DNA of 64,000 nucleotides from Rhizobium sp. ICMP 5592 (GTDB lineage: Bacteria > Pseudomonadota > Alphaproteobacteria > Rhizobiales > Rhizobiaceae): the NCBI RefSeq assembly GCF_009498525.1, contig NZ_QSNT01000001.1, positions 1,045,032-1,109,031 of the forward strand, read 5' to 3'. Shown here one piece after another: positions 1-8,845 of this stretch. The first letter of the stretch is position 1, and each line of letters opens with the position of its first letter. Made by a program: the position numbers and the translations under genes. The notes beneath the pieces were generated by a model. The model saw nothing but the letters and a program-made list of their open reading frames with translations, made no database searches and was not told the origin of the DNA.

Positions 1-358
<358 letters not shown>

Positions 359-372
359 ATGGGCAATGGTTC

Positions 373-1347
373 TCAGGCGCCTTCGAGCGACTGAACGAGG
401 GCGGCGATGTAGCCGTAGCAATAGGCGAAGGCGACGCCGGTCGGGTCGCGGCCGCTGATGGTCGGTACGTGATCGGGCATCAGCATGTATTGATATCCGA
501 CCTCCTTATAGATCCGGGTGGAGCGGACCATGTCCATGTCGCCTTCGTCCGGGAAGGTTTCCATGAAGGACAGCTTGCCGCCGCGGATGTTGCGGAAGTG
601 GACGTTGAAGATCTTGCCGCGCGTGCCGAACCAGCGGATGATGTCGTCGATTTCCTCGCGCGGATTGTCGAGCATCTCGCCGATCGAGCCCTGGCAGAAG
701 TTCAGGCCGTGATAGGGGCTTTCGCGCATCAGCACGAATTTCTTCAGGCCTTCCACCGTGCCGAGGACACGCGTCACGCCGCGATAACCCGGCGGCGTAT
801 AGGGGTCATGCGGATGGCAGGCGAGGCGGACGCGATTGCTTTCCGCGACGGGAACGACGCGTTCGAGGAAATAGTCGATCCGCTCCCAGTTCTCGTCTTC
901 CGACAGGACGCCGGCAAGACCGGGGGCGGCCTGGTGATCGGCCTTGTCCCAGCGGAAGCTGGCGTTGAGCGAACCGCCGCGCCCCAGTTCCTCCGGCGTG
1001 CGAGGGATGCCGATCAGGTTGAGATTGTATTTCGCGGCCGGAATTCCGGCGGTCGCGACATCCTCGATCAGCTTGCAGACGGCATCGATCTGCCGGTCTC
1101 GATTGGGGCCGGCAAGCAGGATGTCGGGATAGGAGGCTTGCTCGATCGGGTTGGAAGGCAAAGGCAGCTGGATCATGTCCAGGATCAGCCCATAGCTTTC
1201 GACCTTGTCGCGGAGACGTTCCAGATCGGAAAGCGTCCAGCTTTCCGGCTTTCCGGGCGGGTCGGCACAAATGTGCTTCAGCCCCAATTGCGCGAAAACG
1301 CGGTAATCATCATCGTCCCGCGCGCCGACCTGTGTTCCTACATACAC
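373..1347 (-). CDS. uxuA: Mannonate dehydratase-like protein (UxuA family)
   Basis: Predicted cytosolic TIM-barrel metalloenzyme converting D-mannonate to 2-keto-3-deoxygluconate in hexuronate breakdown. The 324-residue protein has the expected metal and catalytic blocks: CHPHDP (H178, H180), NFCQGS (C218), NVHFRN (H250) and MPDHVP (D292, H293). It is shorter than E. coli UxuA (about 394) but similar to compact bacterial UxuA-like proteins, so activity on a related aldonate cannot be excluded. The start ATG lies 28 bp from a perfect 14-bp palindrome at 1375-1388, and a GntR/FCD gene lies directly upstream in the same orientation, so repression by that protein is likely. kdgD follows it. Confidence 0.8.
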   Translation of the reverse strand: MYVGTQVGARDDDDYRVFAQLGLKHICADPPGKPESWTLSDLERLRDKVESYGLILDMIQLPLPSNPIEQASYPDILLAGPNRDRQIDAVCKLIEDVATAGIPAAKYNLNLIGIPRTPEELGRGGSLNASFRWDKADHQAAPGLAGVLSEDENWERIDYFLERVVPVAESNRVRLACHPHDPYTPPGYRGVTRVLGTVEGLKKFVLMRESPYHGLNFCQGSIGEMLDNPREEIDDIIRWFGTRGKIFNVHFRNIRGGKLSFMETFPDEGDMDMVRSTRIYKEVGYQYMLMPDHVPTISGRDPTGVAFAYCYGYIAALVQSLEGA

Positions 1348-1374
1348 TGAGCGTCTCTCCCATGAGATTAATTG

Positions 1375-1388
1375 ATGTCATATGACAT
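1375..1388. promoter_or_regulatory. GntR-type operator candidate (perfect palindrome)
   Basis: ATGTCATATGACAT is a perfect 14-bp palindrome between the regulator gene and uxuA. The spacing GT-N6-AC is typical of FadR/FCD-subfamily GntR operators. A near copy (10 of 11 bases, TCATACGACAT) lies at 2200-2210 in front of the ABC importer. Confidence 0.65.
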
Positions 1389-1415
1389 AATATGAATCTC
1401 ATGGGGTGTCGAGAG

Positions 1416-2126
1416 CTATTGCTGCTCGGCGAGCATGCGATAGCGTCTTTGGCTGGCAAGCATATGCGCCCGCATCGCCTGGCGCGCGCGCTCCGGATCC
1501 TGTTCGGCGATTGCCGCCAGGATCTCGCCATGTTCAGCGTGGACCTTGGCGAGATAGGCGGGATCATTGGCCTCGGGCAGGTTCGGGAACTGCCTGCGCG
1601 GAATGGTTCGCGCACCGAAATGCCTGAGAACGTCGACGTAGAACCGGTTGTTCGTGGCCGCTGCAATCGCCATGTGAAATTCGTAATCCGCCTCGACGGT
1701 CGGCTGGCCCAATTCGATGAGTGTCGCCATTTTCCGATTGGCGGCGCGAATCGCCGCCTCCTGCTCGGCGGTGCGGCGATAGGCGGCGATTGCGGCCGCT
1801 TCTCCCTCGGCTGCCATGCGAAATTCCAGCAACTCCAGGGTTTCCGGGATGCTCTTGATCTCTACAGGGGTTAGCGACAATCCGGGGCGTTCAGCGAGAT
1901 CGGCGACAAAAACGCCCTTGCCCTGGATCGGCTTGACCAGGCCGGCGGCGCGAAGATCGGCGATCGCCTCGCGCACGACCGTGCGGCTGACGCCGAATGT
2001 CGCCTCGAGCTGTGGCTCCGTTGGCAGTTGATCGCCCGTGCGAAGCTTGCCGGTCTCGATCTGAGCGCGCAGCTGATCGATGACTTGTTGTGCCAGTCTT
2101 TGCCGGCTCCGGCTGAGTGTTGTCAT
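1416..2126 (-). CDS. GntR-family transcriptional regulator, FCD subfamily
   Basis: A 236-residue FadR/UxuR-type regulator. Residues about 8-76 form the winged helix (LAQQVIDQLRAQIETGKLRTG, then FGVSRTVVREAIADLRAAGL and the wing IQGKGVFV). Residues about 95-225 form the all-helical FCD ligand domain with histidines in FHMAI and AEHGEI that would bind a metal and an organic acid. It sits between uxuA (downstream, same strand) and a divergent ABC importer. Matching candidate operators lie on both sides, which predicts control of both units with a sugar acid as effector. Confidence 0.88.
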   Translation of the reverse strand: MTTLSRSRQRLAQQVIDQLRAQIETGKLRTGDQLPTEPQLEATFGVSRTVVREAIADLRAAGLVKPIQGKGVFVADLAERPGLSLTPVEIKSIPETLELLEFRMAAEGEAAAIAAYRRTAEQEAAIRAANRKMATLIELGQPTVEADYEFHMAIAAATNNRFYVDVLRHFGARTIPRRQFPNLPEANDPAYLAKVHAEHGEILAAIAEQDPERARQAMRAHMLASQRRYRMLAEQQ

Positions 2127-2195
2127 TCCTGGTCCCCCGGTTCATTTGCATCAAGCCATCCGTGCAGTCTTGCAAACCCTGCCGATCTTCGATAA

Positions 2196-2230
2196 ATCAT
2201 CATACGACATACGGACGACATCATACGTAT
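2196..2230. promoter_or_regulatory. Divergent regulatory region with GntR-like sites
   Basis: The 131-bp gap between the GntR gene and the importer holds an AT-rich block with two related elements: TCATACGACAT (2200-2210), 10 of 11 identical to half of the 1375-1388 palindrome, and GACATCATACGTAT (2217-2230). Their position suggests operators for the importer and for autoregulation. Confidence 0.5.
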
Positions 2231-2257
2231 TCTATACTAATCCAGGGAGGAGGCATA

Positions 2258-3853
2258 ATGAAGCACTTTTCGAAGGCGATGTTTATCGGCGCTGCAATTG
2301 GCATGCTGACGCTGACGGCGCCACAGCTTCAGGCAGCCACGCCGAGAGATCAATTGGTGATCGGCACGTCGCTGGCGCAGGTGCTTTCCCTCGATCCGCA
2401 GCAGGCCACCGAACCCAAGGCGCTCGAAATCCTTGCCAACCTCTATGATCGTCTTGTCGCGACGACGGCGGACGGCAAGATCGTGCCGCAGCTCGCCGAG
2501 AGCTGGACGGATGACGGCAAGTCGCTGACCCTGAAATTGCGCGACGCCACCTTCGTTTCCGGCAATCCGGTCACCGCCAACGATGTCGTCTTTTCGCTGA
2601 CCCGGCTGCTGAAACTCAACCAGTCTGGCTCCTCCTATTTCAAGCGCATCGGCTATTCCAGCGAGGCGATCGCCGAGCAAATTCATGCGGTAGACGCCAA
2701 GACGGTGCGTATCGACCTGACGGACAAGGTGACCACCGAAGGCCTGCTCTATCGGCTGGCGCTGGGCGTTTCGAGCATCGTCGACAGTGTCGAGGTGCAG
2801 AAGCATGTTGTAGACGGCGATTCCGGAAATGCCTGGCTACGCACGCATTCGGCAGGCTCCGGACCGTTCACGCTGAACAAGTGGACGCCGAATGAGATCG
2901 TCCTCCTGGACGCCAACAAGGCCTATGTTGGCGGAGCACCGAAGATGCGCCGCGTCATCATCCGCCATGTGCCGGAAAGCCAGGTCGAACGGCTGATGCT
3001 GGATCGCGGCGATATCGATATCGGCAATGCGCTGTCCAAGTCCGATCTCGAAACTTTCGAGACCAAGAGCAATTTCGTCATCCAGCGCGTGCCGACGGGC
3101 GGCTTCTATGTGCTGGCGATGAATGCCGGCAACCAGTATCTCGCCAACCCCAAGGTCCGTGAAGCCATTGCCTATGGCATCGACTACAAGGGTATCGAGA
3201 AGACCATCATGGGGCCTTACGGGCGGGCAAGGAACATTCCCGTTCCGGAGAATTTCGAATATGCGCTGCCGAACCCGGATTGGCATCTCGATGTCGAGAA
3301 GGCAAAGCAATTGCTGGCCGAGGCGGGTTTCAAGGACGGCTTTTCGCTGACGCTGAAGACGATCTCGCAGACGCCGCGCATCGATCTGGCGACCGCCATT
3401 CAGGCGTCACTTGGCCAGATCGGAATCAAGGTCGAGATACAGCAGGGCAATGGCTCGGAAATCATCGCTGCCCACCGCGCTCGCAACTTCGACCTGTTGC
3501 TGCCGCAGACGAGCGCGCTGATGCCGAATGTTCTCGGCTCCATGGACGATTTTGCCAACAACCCGGACAATAGGCTCGAGGCCAACAATGCCGGCAACTT
3601 CGCCTGGCGCTCGGCCTGGGATATTCCGGAGCTTACGGCACTCGCCCAGAAAACCTCAGTGGAGCCGGACGCCAAGAAGCGCGCCGAACTCTATGGGCAG
3701 ATGCAGCAGATGTTCGTCGATCTGAAGCCGGCACTTCTGCCGCTCTTCGAACGGTTCGAGCCTCTCGTTCTCTCTGGCAGGGTCAAGGGCTATCTCGGGC
3801 ATCCCAACCAGATGACCCGTCTTGAAAACGTGACCAAGGCTGAGGCCGAATAA
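2258..3853 (+). CDS. Peptide-type ABC transporter substrate-binding protein (SBP_bac_5)
   Basis: Periplasmic receptor of a family 5 (Dpp/Opp/Nik) importer, 531 residues, the normal length. Residues 1-26 are a Sec signal peptide (MKHFSKAMFIGAAIGM..., cleavage after LQA). The mature part shows the family pattern QLAESWTDDGKSLTLKLRDA, FVSGNPVTANDVVFSLTRLL and REAIAYGIDYKGI. The ATG at 2258 is chosen because GGGAGGAGG lies 4 bp before it and the signal peptide begins there; the frame stays open upstream to 2117. First gene of a five-gene operon. Because it is divergent from a GntR gene beside uxuA and kdgD, its ligand may be an oligouronide or other sugar acid rather than a peptide (inference). 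Confidence 0.85.
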   Translation: MKHFSKAMFIGAAIGMLTLTAPQLQAATPRDQLVIGTSLAQVLSLDPQQATEPKALEILANLYDRLVATTADGKIVPQLAESWTDDGKSLTLKLRDATFVSGNPVTANDVVFSLTRLLKLNQSGSSYFKRIGYSSEAIAEQIHAVDAKTVRIDLTDKVTTEGLLYRLALGVSSIVDSVEVQKHVVDGDSGNAWLRTHSAGSGPFTLNKWTPNEIVLLDANKAYVGGAPKMRRVIIRHVPESQVERLMLDRGDIDIGNALSKSDLETFETKSNFVIQRVPTGGFYVLAMNAGNQYLANPKVREAIAYGIDYKGIEKTIMGPYGRARNIPVPENFEYALPNPDWHLDVEKAKQLLAEAGFKDGFSLTLKTISQTPRIDLATAIQASLGQIGIKVEIQQGNGSEIIAAHRARNFDLLLPQTSALMPNVLGSMDDFANNPDNRLEANNAGNFAWRSAWDIPELTALAQKTSVEPDAKKRAELYGQMQQMFVDLKPALLPLFERFEPLVLSGRVKGYLGHPNQMTRLENVTKAEAE

Positions 3854-3873
3854 GCAACCGAAAGCAGCCGATC

Positions 3874-4902
3874 ATGAAGGAACTATCCGTAGCCGAATTC
3901 GGCCGACGCATCGCGCATCTGATCGTCAGCCTGTTCATCCTCCTATGTGTCACCTTCGTGATCGGCCGTGTCCTGCCGGCCGATCCGGTAGGGGCGATCG
4001 TCGGCGAACTGGCCGATCCCGCCGCCTATGCGGCGATGCGCCAGCGGCTTGGACTGGATCTTCCCCTTTACGAGCAATTCTTCATCTACCTGAAGGGCCT
4101 CGCCCATGGCGATTTCGGCACGGCGATCTTGACGGGAAATCCCGTCTCTGCGGATCTCGCCCAGGCCTTCCCCGCGACATTCGAGCTTGCAACCTTTGCC
4201 GTCATCATCTCGACCTTTGTTGGTGTGCCGCTCGGCCTGGTCGCGGCGCTGTACCGTGACCGGCTCATCGACAAGATCGCCCGTGTCGTCTCTCTCGTCG
4301 GTCATTCCATTCCGGTGTTCTGGTTCGGGATTGTCGGGCTTGTCGTTTTCTACGCGGGTCTGAACTGGGTCGGCGGTCCCGGCCGGGTCGACGTCTATTA
4401 TGAGGGCATCGTCACACCACGAACCGGTCTGCTGCTGGTGGACAGCCTCTTGCAGGGCGAGACGGATATCTTTTGGAATGCGCTCAGCCACATCATCCTG
4501 CCCGCCTTCATCCTCGCCTATGCGGCGGTTGCCTATATAACCCGCATGACCCGCAGTTTCACCCTGGAGCAGCTCAGCCAGGATTATGTGATCGCAGCGC
4601 GCGCCAAGGGTGTCAGCCCGGCTCAGACGATCATCGGCCATGTTCTGCCGAATATCGCCGTGCAGCTCATCACCATTCTCGCCATTTCCTATGGCGGACT
4701 CCTTGAGGGTGCGGTGGTCACGGAAATCGTCTTCTCCTGGCCGGGCATCGGCCAGTACATGACGAATGCGCTGATGATCGGCGACATGAACGCCATTCTT
4801 GCCGCGACCATCATTGTCGGATTCTTCTTCATGCTTTTGAATTTCCTAGCGGATATCGCCTATGCGGTCTTCGATCCGCGCACCAGGGAGGCCGCCCGAT
4901 GA
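3874..4902 (+). CDS. ABC transporter permease, DppB type
   Basis: Inner-membrane subunit with about six transmembrane helices, 342 residues. The first helix is near residues 12-32, followed by the periplasmic region PADPVGAIVGELADPAAYAAMRQRLGLD that is typical of DppB/OppB. The cytoplasmic EAA loop that contacts the ATPase is AARAKGVSPAQTIIGHVLPN near residue 242, and the protein ends in the usual DPRTR motif. It starts 20 bp after the binding protein and overlaps the next permease by 4 bp (ATGA), so it is translationally coupled. Confidence 0.88.
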   Translation: MKELSVAEFGRRIAHLIVSLFILLCVTFVIGRVLPADPVGAIVGELADPAAYAAMRQRLGLDLPLYEQFFIYLKGLAHGDFGTAILTGNPVSADLAQAFPATFELATFAVIISTFVGVPLGLVAALYRDRLIDKIARVVSLVGHSIPVFWFGIVGLVVFYAGLNWVGGPGRVDVYYEGIVTPRTGLLLVDSLLQGETDIFWNALSHIILPAFILAYAAVAYITRMTRSFTLEQLSQDYVIAARAKGVSPAQTIIGHVLPNIAVQLITILAISYGGLLEGAVVTEIVFSWPGIGQYMTNALMIGDMNAILAATIIVGFFFMLLNFLADIAYAVFDPRTREAAR

Positions 4903-5801
4903 GCGATGCGATCCATGCGGACGTGACCGTCCGTCCGCCGAATATGTTGAGCCGTGTGGCAACCTCGCTGAAAAGCGCTGGCAGCAAGCTGACGCACGAG
5001 CCGCTCGGTCTCGCGGGCTTCATCATCCTTGCCCTTCTATGCCTGATTGCGATCTTCGCGCCGCTGCTGGCGCCCTATGATCCGAACGTGCAGGTGCTTT
5101 CCGACGCGCTGCAGCCACCGAGCTTTGCGCATCTGGCCGGCACGGACGAATTCGGCCGCGATATCCTCAGCCGGCTGATCTTCGGCACGCGCATCACCAT
5201 CCAGACGGTGCTGTCGATTTCCGTGATCGTTGGGCCGATCGGCCTTGTGATCGGCGTCGTCGCCGGCTTCTTCGGCGGTCGGGTGGATGCACTCCTGATG
5301 CGCGCCACCGATATCGTGCTGTCCTTTCCGTCGCTCATCCTGGCGCTGGCCTTTGCCGCGGCGCTTGGTGCTGGTCTCACGACGGCGATCATTGCCATCT
5401 CGCTGACGGCCTGGCCGCCGATTGCGAGATTGGCGCGCGCCGAGGCGTTGGTCGTCAGGAATACGGATTATGTCGCTGCTGCGCGGCTCTATGGCGCCTC
5501 CCGGCTGCGCATCCTGTTCTTTTATATCGCTCCGATGTGCATCCCCTCGGTCATCGTGCGCCTGACGCTCAACATGGCAGGCATCATCCTGACGGCGGCG
5601 TCCCTCGGTTTCCTCGGGCTCGGTGCCCAGCCGCCGGCGCCGGAATGGGGCGCGATGATTTCCAACGGACGCAAATACATGCTTGATTTCTGGTGGGTCG
5701 CCGTCATGCCCGGCATTGCGATCCTTCTGGCAAGCCTGGCCTTCAACATCGTCGGCGACACCCTGCGCGATATTTTGGATCCCCGCCATGCAAGATCGTG
5801 A
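4899..5801 (+). CDS. ABC transporter permease, DppC type
   Basis: Second membrane subunit, 300 residues, partner of the preceding DppB-type protein. It has the N-terminal helix near 37-59 followed by the DppC hallmark HLAGTDEFGRDILSRLIFGT, the EAA loop AARLYGASRLRILFFYIAPM near residue 192, and LGFLGLGAQPPAPEWG before the last helices. The start overlaps the previous stop (ATGA) and its 3' end overlaps the next gene by 14 bp. Confidence 0.88.
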   Translation: MSDAIHADVTVRPPNMLSRVATSLKSAGSKLTHEPLGLAGFIILALLCLIAIFAPLLAPYDPNVQVLSDALQPPSFAHLAGTDEFGRDILSRLIFGTRITIQTVLSISVIVGPIGLVIGVVAGFFGGRVDALLMRATDIVLSFPSLILALAFAAALGAGLTTAIIAISLTAWPPIARLARAEALVVRNTDYVAAARLYGASRLRILFFYIAPMCIPSVIVRLTLNMAGIILTAASLGFLGLGAQPPAPEWGAMISNGRKYMLDFWWVAVMPGIAILLASLAFNIVGDTLRDILDPRHARS

Positions 5802-6633
5802 TCTTCATCCTGTCCTCTCCGTCAAAGGGCTGAACGTCCGGTTCGGGCGCAATTCCCTGGCCGCCGTCTCCAATGTCAGCTTCGATGTCGGTCGCGAACG
5901 CGTCGGGATCGTCGGCGAGTCCGGCTCCGGTAAATCGACGACCGGGCGCGCGATCATGCGCCTGCTGCCGCCGAGCGCGAGCGTCGCGGCCGAACGCATG
6001 GATCTGGATGGTGTCTCGCTGCTCGACAGGACAGAGCGCCAGATGGGTGCTCTGCGCGGCAAGGATATTGCGCTGATCATGCAGGACCCGCGCTATTCGC
6101 TCAATCCGGTACTGACCGTCGGCAAGCAGATCGCCGAGGCGGCGCGGCTGCATATGGGATTGCGCGGCAGCAAGGCGCGCGATGCGGCGCGGGCCATGCT
6201 GGAGCGCGTCCGCATCAGCGACCCGGAGCGCGTGATGGCACTTTACCCGCATCAGATCTCGGGTGGTATGGGCCAGCGCGTCATGATCGCGATGATGCTC
6301 CTGGCGAAGCCGAAGCTGGTGATTGCCGACGAGCCGACGTCCGCGCTCGATGTCAGCGTTCGCAGGGACGTGCTCACCTTGCTCGACGAACTGGTCCGCG
6401 AAAACAATTCCGGATTGCTGCTCATCAGCCACGATATCCGCATGGTCGCGGCCTTCTGCGAGCGCATCATCGTCATGTATTCCGGCCGGATTGTCGAGAC
6501 CCTGACGCGCCTGGAAGATGCTCAGCATCCCTATACGCGCGGCCTGATGTCGGCGCTCCCCGATCCGCACAAGCCGGTGCGCCGCCTGGCGGTGCTCGAC
6601 AGGGCCAAGCTTGATCTGGAGACCAGCAGATGA
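5788..6633 (+). CDS. ABC transporter ATP-binding protein, DppD type
   Basis: Cytoplasmic ATPase, 281 residues, shorter than classical DppD (about 325). It shows Walker [11 protein letters not shown]-loop MQDPRYSLNP, signature SGGMGQR, Walker B LVIADEPTSALD and the switch SHDIRMVA. The C-terminal YTRGLMSALPDPHKP is the oligopeptide-transporter extension. The ATG at 5788 (MQDRDLHP) is preferred because the ATPase fold begins there; the frame is open upstream inside dppC. Overlaps dppC by 14 bp and the next gene by 4 bp. Confidence 0.86.
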   Translation: MQDRDLHPVLSVKGLNVRFGRNSLAAVSNVSFDVGRERVGIVGESGSGKSTTGRAIMRLLPPSASVAAERMDLDGVSLLDRTERQMGALRGKDIALIMQDPRYSLNPVLTVGKQIAEAARLHMGLRGSKARDAARAMLERVRISDPERVMALYPHQISGGMGQRVMIAMMLLAKPKLVIADEPTSALDVSVRRDVLTLLDELVRENNSGLLLISHDIRMVAAFCERIIVMYSGRIVETLTRLEDAQHPYTRGLMSALPDPHKPVRRLAVLDRAKLDLETSR

Positions 6634-7367
6634 TTAGCGTGCGTGATCTTGACGTCGTCTTTACCTCCGGCAAGACTGAAAACCATGTCGTCCGGCGGGT
6701 CAGCTTCGACGTCGGCAAGGGGGAGACGCTGGGGATCGTCGGCGAGTCCGGATGTGGCAAGTCGACGGTGCTGCGTTGCCTCTCCGGTATGGAAAAAGGC
6801 TGGTCCGGGAGCATCGGCCTGGCCGGCAAAGCTGTCGGCAAAGTCCGCACGCGAGATGAATTGCGGCATGCCCAGATGGTGTTTCAGGACCCCTACGGCT
6901 CGCTGCATCCGCGTCACCGTATCGGGACGGCGCTCTCTGAGCCATTGCGAGCCATGGGGCATGACGATGTCTGGGCGAAGGTGGACAAGGCATTGCGTCA
7001 GGTCGGCCTGCCGCCGGCCTTCGCCAACCGCTATCCGCACGAGCTCTCCGGCGGCCAGCGCCAGCGCGTGGCGATCGCCCGCGCGCTGATCCTGTCGCCG
7101 CCGATCCTGCTACTCGATGAGCCGACCTCCGCGCTTGACGTCTCGATCCAGGCCGAAATCCTCAATCTTCTGGCCGACCAGCGTGATGAGCGTTCCCTGA
7201 CCTATGTCCTCGTCAGCCACGATCTGGCTGTCATCGCACACATGTGCGATCGGGTGCTGATCATGAAGGGCGGCACCTTCGTCGATGAGCTGACCAAGGC
7301 GGATCTGCAGGCGGGCATAACGCATGATGCCTATACCCGCGAGCTGTTCGAGGCGAGTTTCCTTTAA
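6630..7367 (+). CDS. ABC transporter ATP-binding protein, DppF type
   Basis: Second ATPase of the importer, 245 residues. Walker A GESGCGKST, Q-loop VFQDPYGSLHPRH, signature [15 protein letters not shown], Walker B ILLLDEPTSALDVS and H-loop SHDLAV are intact. It pairs with the DppD-type subunit to form the heterodimeric motor. It lacks most of the usual C-terminal extension, ending at YTRELFEASFL. Last gene of the operon; a hairpin follows at 7391-7417. Confidence 0.87.
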   Translation: MISVRDLDVVFTSGKTENHVVRRVSFDVGKGETLGIVGESGCGKSTVLRCLSGMEKGWSGSIGLAGKAVGKVRTRDELRHAQMVFQDPYGSLHPRHRIGTALSEPLRAMGHDDVWAKVDKALRQVGLPPAFANRYPHELSGGQRQRVAIARALILSPPILLLDEPTSALDVSIQAEILNLLADQRDERSLTYVLVSHDLAVIAHMCDRVLIMKGGTFVDELTKADLQAGITHDAYTRELFEASFL

Positions 7368-7390
7368 CGCGGATATGGGTGGCAGTGGCC

Positions 7391-7417
7391 GGCGCTGACA
7401 GCCTACTTGTCGGCGCC
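7391..7417. terminator. Stem-loop between convergent genes
   Basis: A 10-bp stem (7391-7400 with 7408-7417, one G-T pair) and 7-base loop. It overlaps the stop codon of the GFA gene on the minus strand and follows the importer operon on the plus strand. There is no strong T-run, so the termination role is inferred from position. Confidence 0.5.
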
Positions 7418-7753
7418 GTTATAGTACTGGATGTCCAGGGAGTTCAATTCGATCGCCGGGACACAGCGCAGGTTGACCGCCCGCGTCGGCGTGCCATCGG
7501 GGCTCGTGGCCATCGCGAATGGCTGCGTGCCGCAATCGACGCAAAATTGATGATCGATCCGGTGGGTGTTGAATTTATAGCTGCGCAGCGAATCCTCGCC
7601 GCTGTCCAGCCTGAATTTTACCGTCGGGAAGAAGGCAAGCAGCATGCCCTTGCGGCGGCAGTATGAGCAGTTACAGCTGATTGCCTGGCTCGGCAGATCG
7701 GCGTCGACCGTGAACGCTACATTCCCGCAGTGACAACTTCCTTGGAATGCCAT
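7403..7753 (-). CDS. GFA family protein (glutathione-dependent formaldehyde-activating enzyme/CENP-V fold)
   Basis: A 116-residue member of the GFA zinc-binding family. It starts MAFQGSCHCGNVAFTVDADL and has the paired zinc sites CHCG (near 7-10), CNCSYCRRKG (near 28-37) and CVDCG (near 71-75). Family members are annotated after Gfa, which accelerates formation of S-hydroxymethylglutathione, but for most the substrate is unknown. A stand-alone gene with no functional link to its neighbours; convergent with the importer operon. Confidence 0.88.
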   Translation of the reverse strand: MAFQGSCHCGNVAFTVDADLPSQAISCNCSYCRRKGMLLAFFPTVKFRLDSGEDSLRSYKFNTHRIDHQFCVDCGTQPFAMATSPDGTPTRAVNLRCVPAIELNSLDIQYYNGADK

Positions 7754-8089
7754 TTTTTTATCCTCCCGATTCTCGAATCATTGCGCGGATATTCTGCAAT
7801 ATCCCGTCGCAACATATCTCAATATTATCGAACACAGCATGACACTCGTCTTGCTATTCTAGGGGAGCCCCAATCTCTGGAATATGATCGTGTCACAAAA
7901 ATCCGATGGCAGGACCCGGGTCCTGCTCTGTCTGTCCGGTGCCGATGCGAGCACCGCCACCGACGCCGTCCTTAGGCTCCATTGCTTCGCGGTGATGGCA
8001 GCTGCTTTTCGATTGGCACAGGTCATGGAAGCATCAGCGTGACATATCAGTATCCAGGTGAGATAATTTCGCGCGCGATAGACCGTGCG
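7754..8089. other. Gene-free stretch upstream of the two-component system
   Basis: About 336 bp without a credible gene. It is AT-richer than its surroundings near 7760-7860 and contains two palindromes: GGATATT-CTGC-AATATCC (7787-7804) and the perfect 18-bp palindrome at 7909-7926. It probably carries the promoters of the GFA gene and of the response regulator. The regulator frame extends back to 7982 here, so part may be coding if a TTG there is used. Confidence 0.5.
7909..7926. promoter_or_regulatory. Perfect 18-bp palindrome upstream of the response regulator
   Basis: GCAGGACCCGGGTCCTGC reads identically on both strands. With no loop it is better suited to a dimeric DNA-binding protein than to a terminator. 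It lies 163 bp before the proposed response-regulator start. Which protein binds it, if any, is unknown. Confidence 0.4.
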
Positions 8090-8845
8090 ATGAGCACTCA
8101 AACGAAGGCAACGGCCTCCGAAATGGCAATGTTCGACCAACCTCATATTCTGATCGTCGAAGACGATACCGACATAGCGCATATGCTGGTCGAACTGGTA
8201 AAGAGCAATGGCTTCGAGGCGACGTCGGCGGCAAGCGGCGGGGAGATGGATCGCTTGCTGACACGCCACAAGTTCGACCTGATCGTCCTCGACGGCATGC
8301 TTCCCGGCGAGGACGGTTTCAGCATCTGCCGGCGGCTACGCTCGTCCCGATCGATTCCGATCCTGATGCTGACCGCGTTGCGGGAGGATGTCGACCGCAT
8401 CCTGGGCCTCGAGCTCGGTGCCGATGATTATGTCACCAAACCCTTCAATTCCCGTGAGCTCATGGCCCGCATCAAGAGCATTCTGCGGCGGGCATCACTT
8501 TCCCAGCAGCCGGAGGAGGACGTCGCGCCGATGACGTTCGCCGGTTGGCGCATCGATCCGAAAAGCCGGCAGCTCTTCGACGCCGAAGGCGCCGAGGTTT
8601 CCATGACGACGGCAGAATTCGACCTGCTGTGGGCATTTTGCAGCAATCCGAACAAGGTGCTGACGCGCGAACAGCTTCTGTCCATGACGCATGCCGGATC
8701 GGCAGGGCCGGTCGAGCGTAGCATCGATGCCCATATCAGCCGTGTCCGCCAGAAGATCGAACCCAACCTCAAGGATCCGACTTTTATCAAGACGGTGCGT
8801 CTGGGAGGCTATTTGTTCGCCTCCAAGGTGGAGCGTTTGTCGTGA
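8090..8845 (+). CDS. OmpR-family response regulator
   Basis: A 251-residue transcription factor with a receiver domain (about 17-132; acidic pocket ED near 24-26, phosphoacceptor D68 in LIVLDGMLPGEDG, T95, K117 in VTKPF) and a winged-helix Trans_reg_C domain (about 152-248; ending VRLGGYLFASKV). The start is uncertain: no strong ribosome site is visible before ATG 8090, ATG 8123, ATG 8129 (238 residues, nearer the family norm) or TTG 7982. It overlaps the kinase gene by four bases (GTGA), so the pair is translationally coupled. Confidence 0.9.
   Translation: MSTQTKATASEMAMFDQPHILIVEDDTDIAHMLVELVKSNGFEATSAASGGEMDRLLTRHKFDLIVLDGMLPGEDGFSICRRLRSSRSIPILMLTALREDVDRILGLELGADDYVTKPFNSRELMARIKSILRRASLSQQPEEDVAPMTFAGWRIDPKSRQLFDAEGAEVSMTTAEFDLLWAFCSNPNKVLTREQLLSMTHAGSAGPVERSIDAHISRVRQKIEPNLKDPTFIKTVRLGGYLFASKVERLS

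Noticed and set aside
7787..7804. GGATATT-CTGC-AATATCC palindrome upstream of the GFA gene
   Set aside because: A 7-bp AT-rich dyad in an AT-rich gap is close to what chance gives; noted only as a weak site.
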